DNA from: Streptomyces sp. NBC_00448
GTDB taxonomy: Bacteria; Actinomycetota; Actinomycetes; Streptomycetales; Streptomycetaceae
NCBI RefSeq assembly: GCF_036014115.1
Contig: NZ_CP107913.1
Coordinates: 6,875,501 to 6,939,500 of the forward strand
Reading direction: 5' to 3'
DNA length: 64,000 nucleotides
Made by a program: the position numbers and the translations under genes. Positions 49,937 to 57,494 of the stretch are shown here, piece by piece; within the stretch, counting starts at the first letter, position 1; each line of letters begins with the position of its first letter. A model generated the notes under the pieces. The model worked only from the letters and a program-made list of their open reading frames with translations, was not told the DNA's origin and ran no database searches.

Positions 49937-49988
49937 GGGCGCTATCCTATCGGTTTGTTCCGCTCCGGAATAATCTGGGTGTCAGTCC

Positions 49989-51140
49989 TCAACCGCTCAC
50001 CAAGCGGTAAGTATCCCGCGCGATCTCGAACTCCTCATCAGTGGGGACCACCGCCACCGCCACCCGGCTGGCGGCGGTGGAGATCAGCCGGGCGCCGCCG
50101 GCCCGGATCGCGTTGTGCACCGGGTCGAGCGCGATGCCCAGGGCATCCAGGTCGCGCAGGGCGGCGGCGCGGACCGCGGCGGAGTTCTCGCCGACGCCCG
50201 CGGTGAACGCGATCGCGTCGACCCGCCCGAGCACCGCGGTGAACGCGCCGACGTAGCGGCGCAGCCGGTGGACGTAGACGTCGAAGGCGAGCCGGGCGGC
50301 CGGGTCGCCCTCGCCCATCCGGCGGCCGATCTCCCGCATGTCGTTGTCGCCGCACAGGCCCAGCAGGCCGGACCGCTTGTTGAGCAGGGCGTCGATCTCG
50401 TCGCTGCCCATGCCGCCGACCCGCTCCAGGTGGAAGACCACCGCCGGGTCGATGTCGCCCGAGCGGGTGCCCATCACCAGGCCCTCCAGCGGCGTCATGC
50501 CCATCGAGGTGTCCACGCACTCCCCGCCCCGCACCGCCGACGCCGAGGCGCCGTTGCCCAGGTGCAGCACGATCACGTTGACCTCGGCGGGCTCCCTGCC
50601 GAGCAGCGCGGCCGTGGCCCGGGAGACGTAGGCGTGCGAGGTGCCGTGGAAGCCGTAGCGGCGGATGCCGTACCGGTCGGCGGTGGCCGCGTCGATCGCG
50701 TAGCGGGCCGCGGCCTCCGGGATGGTGGCGTGGAAGGCGGTGTCGAAGACCGCCACCTGCGGCAGGTCCGGGCGCAGCTCGCGGGCGACCTTGATGCCGG
50801 TGATGTTCGCCGGGTTGTGCAGCGGCGCGAGCGGCACCAGCTTCTCGATCTCGGCGACCACCTCGTCGGTGATCAGGGTCGGCTCGGTGAAACGGGTGCC
50901 GCCGTGCACCACCCGGTGCCCGACCGCGGCGAGCGCGGGCGAGTCCAGGCCCAGGCCCTGCTCGTCGAGCTGCCGCGCGACCTGCCGCAGCGCCTCGGCG
51001 TGGTCGGCGACGCCGCCCTCCTCGCCGATCCGCTCCACCACGCCGGCCGCGGGCCGGGAGTGGTCGGCCATGTCGAGCAACTGGTACTTCACCGACGAGG
51101 AGCCGGAGTTGAGCACGAGTACGCGGGTCGCCGCTGTCAC
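49989..51140 (-). CDS. ackA: Acetate kinase
   Basis: Acetyl phosphate + ADP to acetate + ATP. The 383-residue protein begins VTAATRVLVLNSGSSSVKYQLLD and contains the ackA signatures VFDTAFHATIPEAAARYAI, RYGFHGTSHAYVSR, LHLGNGASASAV, MGMTPLEGLVMGTRSGDIDP and FTAGVGENSAAVR. GTG 51140 overlaps the pta stop (GTGA), the usual pta-ackA coupling. A longer frame reaching to 52007 is an open shadow through pta, not a fusion. Confidence 0.96.
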   Translation of the reverse strand: MTAATRVLVLNSGSSSVKYQLLDMADHSRPAAGVVERIGEEGGVADHAEALRQVARQLDEQGLGLDSPALAAVGHRVVHGGTRFTEPTLITDEVVAEIEKLVPLAPLHNPANITGIKVARELRPDLPQVAVFDTAFHATIPEAAARYAIDAATADRYGIRRYGFHGTSHAYVSRATAALLGREPAEVNVIVLHLGNGASASAVRGGECVDTSMGMTPLEGLVMGTRSGDIDPAVVFHLERVGGMGSDEIDALLNKRSGLLGLCGDNDMREIGRRMGEGDPAARLAFDVYVHRLRRYVGAFTAVLGRVDAIAFTAGVGENSAAVRAAALRDLDALGIALDPVHNAIRAGGARLISTAASRVAVAVVPTDEEFEIARDTYRLVSG

Positions 51141-53218
51141 CGGGGGTCCCCCTGGGCCTGGATCGCGGTGATCGCGACCGTGTTGACGATGTCCTGCACC
51201 AGCGCGCCCCGGGACAGGTCGTTCACCGGCTTGCGCAGCCCCTGCAGGACCGGGCCGACCGCGACCGCGCCGGCCGAGCGCTGCACGGCCTTGTAGGTGT
51301 TGTTGCCGGTGTTGAGGTCGGGGAAGACCAGCACCGTGGCCTGGCCGGCCACCGCGGAACCGGGCAGCTTGGTGGCGGCGACCACCGGGGAGACCGCCGC
51401 GTCGTACTGGATCGGGCCCTCGACCAGCAGGTCGGGCCGCTGCGCGCGGACCAGGTCGGTGGCGGCCCGCACCTTGTCCACGTCGGCGCCGGAGCCGGAG
51501 GTGCCGGTGGAGTACGACAGCATCGCCACCCGCGGCTGCACGTCGAAGCGCGCCGCGGTGCCCGCCGCCTGGATCGCGATGTCCGCGAGCTGCTCGGCGT
51601 CCGGGTCCGGGTTCACCGCGCAGTCGCCGTAGACCAGCACCCGGTCGGCCAGGCACATGAAGAACACCGACGAGACGATGGCCGCGCCCGGCCGGGTCTT
51701 GATGATCTCGAAGGCCGGGCGGATCGTGGCGGCCGTGGAGTGCACCGCGCCCGAGACCATGCCGTCGGCCAGGCCCTCCTGCACCATCAGGGTGCCGAAG
51801 TACGACACGTCGGCGACCACGTCGTACGCCAGCTCGTAGCTGATGCCCTTGTGCGCGCGGAGCTCGGCGTACAGGGCGGCGAAACGGTCCCTCAGCGGCG
51901 AGGTGTGCGGATCGACGATGTCCAGCGCCGGGTCGTCCAGGCCGATGCCGAGGTCGCCGGCCTTCTTGCGGACCACGTCCTCCTCGCCGAGCAGGGTCAG
52001 CTCGCACACGCCCCGGCGCAGCAGCACCTCGGCGGCCCGCAGGATGCGCTCCTCGCTACCCTCCGGCAGCACGATCCGCCGCTTGTCGGACCTGGCCCGC
52101 TCCAGCAGCGCGTGCTCGAACATCATCGGGGTCACCCGCGCGGAGCGGGCCACCGACAGCCGGTCGGTCAGCTCGGCGGTGTCCACGTGCGTCTCGAACA
52201 GGCCGAGCGCGGTCTCCGCCTTGCGCGGGGTGCCCGCGCCGAGCTTGCCGTCCAGGCCGAACAGCTCGGTCGCGGTGAGGAACGACCCGGTCGGCACCGC
52301 CACCACCGGCGTGCCGGGGGCCAGCCGGTCGGCGAGCTGGAGGATGTCGGGGCCGGGCTTCTCGCCCAGCGTCAGCAGCACGCCCGCGATCGGCGGCGAC
52401 CCGGCCGAGTGCGCCGCCAGCGACCCTATGATCAGGTCGGCGCGGTCGCCCGGGGTGACCACCACGCAGCCCGTGGTCAGCGCCGGCAGGAACGTCGGCA
52501 GCATCGCACCGCCGAAGACGAAGTCCATCGCGTCCCGGGCCAGCCCCGCGTCATCGCCGAGCAGCACCTCCGCGCCCAGCGTCTCCACGATCTGCCGGAC
52601 CGTCGGCGCCGACAGCGCCGGCTCGTCGGGCAGCACGTACACCGGTACGTCCAGGCTGCGCCGCAACTGGTCGGTCGCGGCGTCGAGCTGCGCCGGGTCC
52701 ACCCGGTTGGCGATCATCGCGATCACGTCGCAGCCGAGGTTGGTGTAGGCGTGGTGGGCGTTGCGGACCTCGGCGACCACCGACTCGGCGCTCTGGTCGC
52801 GGCCGCCGATCACCGGCAGCACCGACGCGCCGCACTCGTTCGCCAGCCGGGCGTTCACTCCCAGCTCGGCCGGCAGGTTGGTGGCGGCGAAGTCCGAGCC
52901 GAGGATCAGCACCGTCTCGAAGCTCCGGGCGACCCGCAGATAGCCCTCGACCAGCCGCGCGGTCAGCGCCTCCTGGCCCTGTTCGGCCTGGAGCGCGGCG
53001 GCCTCCTCGTATCCCATGCCGAAGAATGTCGCCGGGTCCTGGGTGAGCCGGTAGCGGCCGCGCAGCAGTTCGAAGATCCGGTCGGGGGTGTCATGGACCA
53101 GCGGACGGTAGATCCCGACCCGGTCCACCTGCCGGGTCAGCAGCTCCATTATTCCGAGCTCCACGACCTGGCGGCCGTCGCCACGGCCGATGCCCGTGAC
53201 ATAGACGCTGCGCGTCAC
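51137..53218 (-). CDS. pta: Phosphate acetyltransferase, long form
   Basis: Acetyl-CoA + phosphate to acetyl phosphate + CoA. At 693 residues this is the long form: N-terminal P-loop-like CobB/BioD-type domain (MTRSVYVTGIGRGDGRQVVEL), a DRTGG domain near residues 230-330, and the catalytic PTA_PTB domain with LARATRVT to GMVSGAVHSTAATIRPAFEIIKT, and YSTGTSGSGADVDKVRAAT. GTG 53218 is the start, with GGAG at 53226-53229. Its stop overlaps ackA. A perfect 10-bp palindrome 31-52 bases upstream could fold in the leader. Confidence 0.94.
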   Translation of the reverse strand: MTRSVYVTGIGRGDGRQVVELGIMELLTRQVDRVGIYRPLVHDTPDRIFELLRGRYRLTQDPATFFGMGYEEAAALQAEQGQEALTARLVEGYLRVARSFETVLILGSDFAATNLPAELGVNARLANECGASVLPVIGGRDQSAESVVAEVRNAHHAYTNLGCDVIAMIANRVDPAQLDAATDQLRRSLDVPVYVLPDEPALSAPTVRQIVETLGAEVLLGDDAGLARDAMDFVFGGAMLPTFLPALTTGCVVVTPGDRADLIIGSLAAHSAGSPPIAGVLLTLGEKPGPDILQLADRLAPGTPVVAVPTGSFLTATELFGLDGKLGAGTPRKAETALGLFETHVDTAELTDRLSVARSARVTPMMFEHALLERARSDKRRIVLPEGSEERILRAAEVLLRRGVCELTLLGEEDVVRKKAGDLGIGLDDPALDIVDPHTSPLRDRFAALYAELRAHKGISYELAYDVVADVSYFGTLMVQEGLADGMVSGAVHSTAATIRPAFEIIKTRPGAAIVSSVFFMCLADRVLVYGDCAVNPDPDAEQLADIAIQAAGTAARFDVQPRVAMLSYSTGTSGSGADVDKVRAATDLVRAQRPDLLVEGPIQYDAAVSPVVAATKLPGSAVAGQATVLVFPDLNTGNNTYKAVQRSAGAVAVGPVLQGLRKPVNDLSRGALVQDIVNTVAITAIQAQGDPR

Positions 53219-53248
53219 CCCTGTGCTCCGTTCCTGCCGAACCCGTGC

Positions 53249-53270
53249 CGCGGGCCGGCTCCGGCCCGCG
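53249..53270 (-). promoter_or_regulatory. Perfect 10-bp palindrome in the pta leader
   Basis: CGCGGGCCGG and CCGGCCCGCG flank a two-base centre, 31 bp upstream of the pta start. Just beyond it, CGTACG occurs at 53286-53291 and 53305-53310. Regulatory use is inferred only. Confidence 0.35.
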
Positions 53271-53506
53271 CGGTGTGTGTAGGTGCGTACGTGCGCAGAT
53301 CGCGCGTACGTACAGCAGACGCTAACGCCCCAACCGGGCGAATGCCCGACCAGGGCGGGGCATACCGGGGACGCGTCGGGGGACGGACGGTGCGCTGGGC
53401 CGTTCGGCTCAGCCGGCCGGGCGCGCTCCGGCGGCTCCGGCGGGTCCGGCCGGCGGAACCGGTTGTGCACGTAGAGTGAGAGGGAGTGAAGAGGGAGGGC
53501 GGTGCC

Positions 53507-54505
53507 ATGGAGGTCCTGGCCACCGGAGTGCAGCGCGACGAACGGCCCCTGCTGGAGCGCGCCTTCGCGCCGCGGCACGAGGTCCGCTGCCTGGAGACCG
53601 TCCTGACCGCCGACACCCTGCCGCTCGCCGCAGGCTACGAAGCGGTGTCGACCAGCGTCAACGCGGTCCTGGACGCGCCCGCGCTGGAGGCGCTGGTGCG
53701 CGGCGGCACCCGGCTGATCGCCCAGCGCTCGACCGGCTACAACAACATCGACCTCGCGCACGCCGAGCGGCTGGGCCTGACCGTGGCCCGGGTGGCCCGC
53801 TACTCCCCGTACGCGGTGGCGGAGTTCGCGTGGGCGCTGGCGATGGCGCTCAACCGCCGGATCGTGCGGGCCGCCTCGCGCACCCGCGACTTCGACTTCC
53901 GGCTGGACGGCCTGCTCGGCCGCGACTTCCACGGCCGCACCGCCGGGGTGATCGGCACCGGGCGGATCGGCTCGGCGTTCGCCTCGATCGCCCGCGGCTT
54001 CGGCATGCGGCTGCTCGGCTGGGACATCTCGGTCAGCCCGCAGTGCCAGGAGATGGGGATGGAGTACGTCGAACTGGACCGGCTGCTGCGCGAGTCCGAC
54101 CTGATCAGCCTGCACGTGCCGCTGATGCCCTCCACCCACCACCTGCTCGGCGCCCGGCGGCTGTCCGAGCTGAAGGACGACGCGATCGTGGTCAACACCA
54201 GCCGCGGCGCGCTGATCGACTCCGGGGCGCTGGTGGACACGCTGCGCGAGGGCCGGCTCGGCGGGGTCGGGCTCGACGTGTACGAGGAGGAGGCCGGTGT
54301 CTTCTTCTACGACAAGTCCCTGGAGGTGATGACCGACGACACCCTGGCGCGGCTGCTGACCTTCGCGCAGGTGCTGGTCACCTCGCACCAGGCGTACTTC
54401 ACGGTGGACGCCGTGGAGGAGATCGTGGCGGCGACCGTCCGCAATGTGGACGACTTCGTCGTCGGGCGGATCACGGAGTGCACCCTGATCCCGAAGTCCC
54501 CGTGA
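53507..54505 (+). CDS. D-lactate dehydrogenase-type 2-hydroxyacid dehydrogenase
   Basis: A 332-residue NAD-dependent 2-hydroxyacid dehydrogenase of the LdhA subgroup. Motifs: RSTGYNNIDLAHAERLGLTVARVARYSPYAVAEFA, the Rossmann GTGRIGSAF, Arg233 in NTSRGALID, Glu in LDVYEEE, and His294 in TSHQAYFT as acid-base. LdhA-type enzymes reduce pyruvate to D-lactate. AGGGAGGG precedes ATG 53507. It lies between pta and pfkA, divergent from pta, so a fermentation-style role is suggested. Confidence 0.88.
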   Translation: MEVLATGVQRDERPLLERAFAPRHEVRCLETVLTADTLPLAAGYEAVSTSVNAVLDAPALEALVRGGTRLIAQRSTGYNNIDLAHAERLGLTVARVARYSPYAVAEFAWALAMALNRRIVRAASRTRDFDFRLDGLLGRDFHGRTAGVIGTGRIGSAFASIARGFGMRLLGWDISVSPQCQEMGMEYVELDRLLRESDLISLHVPLMPSTHHLLGARRLSELKDDAIVVNTSRGALIDSGALVDTLREGRLGGVGLDVYEEEAGVFFYDKSLEVMTDDTLARLLTFAQVLVTSHQAYFTVDAVEEIVAATVRNVDDFVVGRITECTLIPKSP

Positions 54506-54596
54506 CGCCGGGGGCCCGTTCTGCCGACCCGCGAGGGCGGTGCGGACCCGCGCCCGACCCGCGAACCGCTATCCGTGTCTCCTGGAGATATCGCCC

Positions 54597-55622
54597 ATGC
54601 GCATCGGAGTGCTCACCGCCGGCGGCGACTGCCCCGGCCTCAACGCCGTCATCCGATCGGTCGTGCATCGTGCGCTGACCGGCCACACGGACGAGGTGAT
54701 CGGCTTCGAGGACGGCTTCGTCGGCCTGCTCGAAGGCCGGTTCCGCGAACTCGACCTCAACTCCGTCAGCGGCATCCTGGCCCGCGGCGGCACCATCCTC
54801 GGCTCGGCCCGGCTGGAGCGCGCCCGGCTGCGCGAGGCCGCCGACAACGCCGACGAACTGTGCGCCGCCTACGGCATCGACGTGCTCATCCCGATCGGCG
54901 GCGAGGGCACGCTGACCGCCGCCCGGATGCTCTCCGACGCCGGGATGCCGGTGGTCGGGGTGCCCAAGACCATCGACAACGACATCAACGGCACCGACCG
55001 CACCTTCGGCTTCGACACCGCCGTCACCGTCGCCTCCGAGGCGATCGACCGGCTGCAGACCACCGCCGAGTCGCACCAACGGGTCATGGTGGTCGAGGTG
55101 ATGGGCCGGCACGCGGGCTGGATCGCCCTGGAGGCGGGCATGGCCAGCGGCGCGCACGGCATCTGCGTGCCCGAGCGGCCCTTCGACCCGGCCGACCTGG
55201 TGGACATGGTCGAGAAGCGCTTCGCCCGCGGCAAGAAGTTCGCGGTGGTCTGCGTCGCGGAGGGCGCGCACCCGGCGAAGGACACCATGGACTACGGCGT
55301 CGGCGCCATCGACAAGTTCGGCCACGAGCGCTTCACCGGCATCGGCACCACCCTCGCCCGCGAGTTGGAGACCCGGCTGGGCAAGGAGGCCCGCCCGGTC
55401 ATCCTCGGCCACATCCAGCGCGGCGGTGTCCCCACTCCGTACGACCGGGTGCTGGCCACCCGCTTCGGCTGGCACGCGGTCGAGGCCGCGCACGCCGGTT
55501 CGTTCGGGCACATGACCGCGCTGCACGGCACCCGGATCATGATGGTGCCGCTCGCCGACGCCATCACCCACCTCAAGACCGTCCCCGAGGACCGGATGGA
55601 CGAGGCCGAATCGGTGTACTGA
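54597..55622 (+). CDS. 6-phosphofructokinase, ATP-type
   Basis: A 341-residue actinobacterial phosphofructokinase: MRIGVLTAGGDCPGLNAVIR, GGEGTLTAARML, PKTIDNDINGTDRTFGFDTA, VMVVEVMGRHAGWIAL and GHIQRGGVPTPYDRV. Gly104 (GGEGT) and Lys124 (PKTIDND) are present. Gly104 indicates ATP rather than pyrophosphate as phosphoryl donor, while Lys124 is more often seen in the PPi-type clade. From recall the S. coelicolor orthologue is ATP-dependent PfkA. ATG 54597 has CTGGAG upstream. Confidence 0.92.
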   Translation: MRIGVLTAGGDCPGLNAVIRSVVHRALTGHTDEVIGFEDGFVGLLEGRFRELDLNSVSGILARGGTILGSARLERARLREAADNADELCAAYGIDVLIPIGGEGTLTAARMLSDAGMPVVGVPKTIDNDINGTDRTFGFDTAVTVASEAIDRLQTTAESHQRVMVVEVMGRHAGWIALEAGMASGAHGICVPERPFDPADLVDMVEKRFARGKKFAVVCVAEGAHPAKDTMDYGVGAIDKFGHERFTGIGTTLARELETRLGKEARPVILGHIQRGGVPTPYDRVLATRFGWHAVEAAHAGSFGHMTALHGTRIMMVPLADAITHLKTVPEDRMDEAESVY

Positions 55623-55769
55623 CCGCCGGGGCCGTTCACTTGAGGCCCGTCATCCGAGTCCGTCGTCCGAGGACCTTCACCCGCCGGTCAAGTCCCGTAC
55701 AACTCTTCGCCACGTTCGGCAGTCTCCCAAGCAAAGCACTGTTCAAGTGGTGCGTGGAGGGGAATTGCC

Positions 55770-57449
55770 GTGCTGAAGGCCAGTATTGTCGTACCCGTTT
55801 ACAACGCCGGAGAGTACATAGACCGTTGCGCTCCGTCGCTGACCGGGCAGACCATCGGGCCGGACGCCTATGAGGTCATTTACGTCGACGACGGTTCCAC
55901 CGATGACTCGGCAAAGCGGCTGGCCCGGTTGGCCGAGGAGTTCCCGCACGTCAGAGTGCATGAGCAGGAGAACTCCGGCTGGCCGGGAAAACCCCGCAAC
56001 GTGGGGATCAGGCTGGCCCGGGGCGCGTATGTGCACTTCGTCGACCAGGACGACGAACTCGCCCCCGACGCACTGGAACGGCTGCACGCGCTCGCGGTGC
56101 GCAACGGCTCCGACATCGTGTTCGGAAAGGCGCACGGCGAGATGCAGGGGCCCGGGAACATCTTCCGGCACACCCGGGAGCGCTGCTCGGTCCAGGACAC
56201 CGAACTCTTCGAGACGCTCACCCCGCACAAGATGTTCCGCCGCGACTTCCTGCTGGAACACGGCATCGAATTCCCCGAGGGCCGGGTCCGGTTGGAGGAC
56301 CAGCTCTTCCTCGCCCGCGCCTACCCGCTGGCCAGGACCGTCTCCATCCTCGGCGACCGCCCGGTCTACCACTGGCAGCGGCGCGGCGACGGCGGCAACA
56401 ACAGCAGCCGGCCGCCCAGCCCCGAGGACTACTACGGGCACCTGCGCAACGTGGTGCGCGCGGTCAAGGAGCGCTCCGAGCCCGGCGAGGTCCAGGACCG
56501 CATGCTGCGCCGCAACTACCGGGTGGAGATCCTCCGTCCGGTCACCGAGCCCCGGGTGCTCCAGCGCACCGGCAAGCAACTGGAGCGCCACTTCCGGATC
56601 GTCCGCGACCTGGCCCGCGAGGAGTTCCCGCCCGGTGTCGCCGCCGGACTGCCCGGCATCGCGGGGCTGCGGGCCCACCTGCTGGAGCAGGGCAACCTCG
56701 ACGGGCTGGTCGCACTCGGCCGCCGTTCCCAGGACATCCGGCTGCGCGTCGAGGTCGGCGCCGCGCGCTGGCACGGCGGCCGGCTCACGCTGCCGCTGCG
56801 GGTCTGGCTGGCGCACGCCGACGGCAGCCCGGTCACCCTCGCCCGGCAGGACGACGGCCGCCTCCTGCTCGACCCCGGGCTGCTGGCCGACATACCCGGC
56901 CAGGACACGTGGGAGGTCAAGGACCCCTTCGCGTACGCGCACGGCGAGGTGCTGGTCAAGGACCCCCGGCAGACCCTGTACTGGTACCCGGAGAACGACC
57001 TGCGCCCGCGGCTCGAGGACATCGGGGACGGCCGCTGCCACGTCGTGCTCGCCGCCGACACCGTCATCGACCCGCTCACCCTCGCCGGCGGCGGCCCCCT
57101 GGACCCCGGGCGCTACGAACTGTGGCTGGACGTCCAGTCGCTGGGCGTGGGCCGCCGCCCGCGAGTGATCCTCCCCGCGAGCGCCCGCAGCGCCGGCCAC
57201 CCCGGCCGGCACGCCGCCCGCCTCGCCGTCGTCGGCACCCCGCCGCGCATGGTCGTGGCCGGCTGGAACGGCCCGGGCGGCCAGCTCCAACTGCGCGTCT
57301 CCCCGCCGCAGAAGACCTCCCTGCGGCGCGCCGTGCTGATGCGGGCGGCCGCCGACGAGCGGCTGCGTTCCCCCGCGAAGGCCGTCTTCCGCCGCCTGCC
57401 ACCGTCCGCCCGCGCCCACCTGCGCCGCACGCTGCGACCCGACGTCTGA
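55770..57449 (+). CDS. Family 2 glycosyltransferase with long C-terminal region
   Basis: A 559-residue glycosyltransferase. The GT-A domain (residues 1-~220) has SIVVPVYNAGEYIDRC, YVDDGSTDDSA, and the metal-binding FVDQDDEL. The C-terminal ~330 residues hold a helical zone and beta-rich region, with VWLAHADGSPVTLARQDDGRLLLDPG repeated in type, reminiscent of wall teichoic acid glycosyltransferases of the TarS/TarP type. No membrane segment is seen. GTG 55770 has GGAGGGGAA upstream. It is convergent with glgB. Its acceptor is unknown. Confidence 0.85.
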   Translation: MLKASIVVPVYNAGEYIDRCAPSLTGQTIGPDAYEVIYVDDGSTDDSAKRLARLAEEFPHVRVHEQENSGWPGKPRNVGIRLARGAYVHFVDQDDELAPDALERLHALAVRNGSDIVFGKAHGEMQGPGNIFRHTRERCSVQDTELFETLTPHKMFRRDFLLEHGIEFPEGRVRLEDQLFLARAYPLARTVSILGDRPVYHWQRRGDGGNNSSRPPSPEDYYGHLRNVVRAVKERSEPGEVQDRMLRRNYRVEILRPVTEPRVLQRTGKQLERHFRIVRDLAREEFPPGVAAGLPGIAGLRAHLLEQGNLDGLVALGRRSQDIRLRVEVGAARWHGGRLTLPLRVWLAHADGSPVTLARQDDGRLLLDPGLLADIPGQDTWEVKDPFAYAHGEVLVKDPRQTLYWYPENDLRPRLEDIGDGRCHVVLAADTVIDPLTLAGGGPLDPGRYELWLDVQSLGVGRRPRVILPASARSAGHPGRHAARLAVVGTPPRMVVAGWNGPGGQLQLRVSPPQKTSLRRAVLMRAAADERLRSPAKAVFRRLPPSARAHLRRTLRPDV

Positions 57450-57494
57450 CCCGCGGGCGGGCGGCGCGGCGCGGCCACCCGCGGCGCGGCCGGC

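Noticed and set aside
49989..52007. A 672-codon frame suggesting an ackA-pta fusion
   Set aside because: The ackA start GTG 51140 overlaps the pta stop, and pta is in a different frame with complete motifs.
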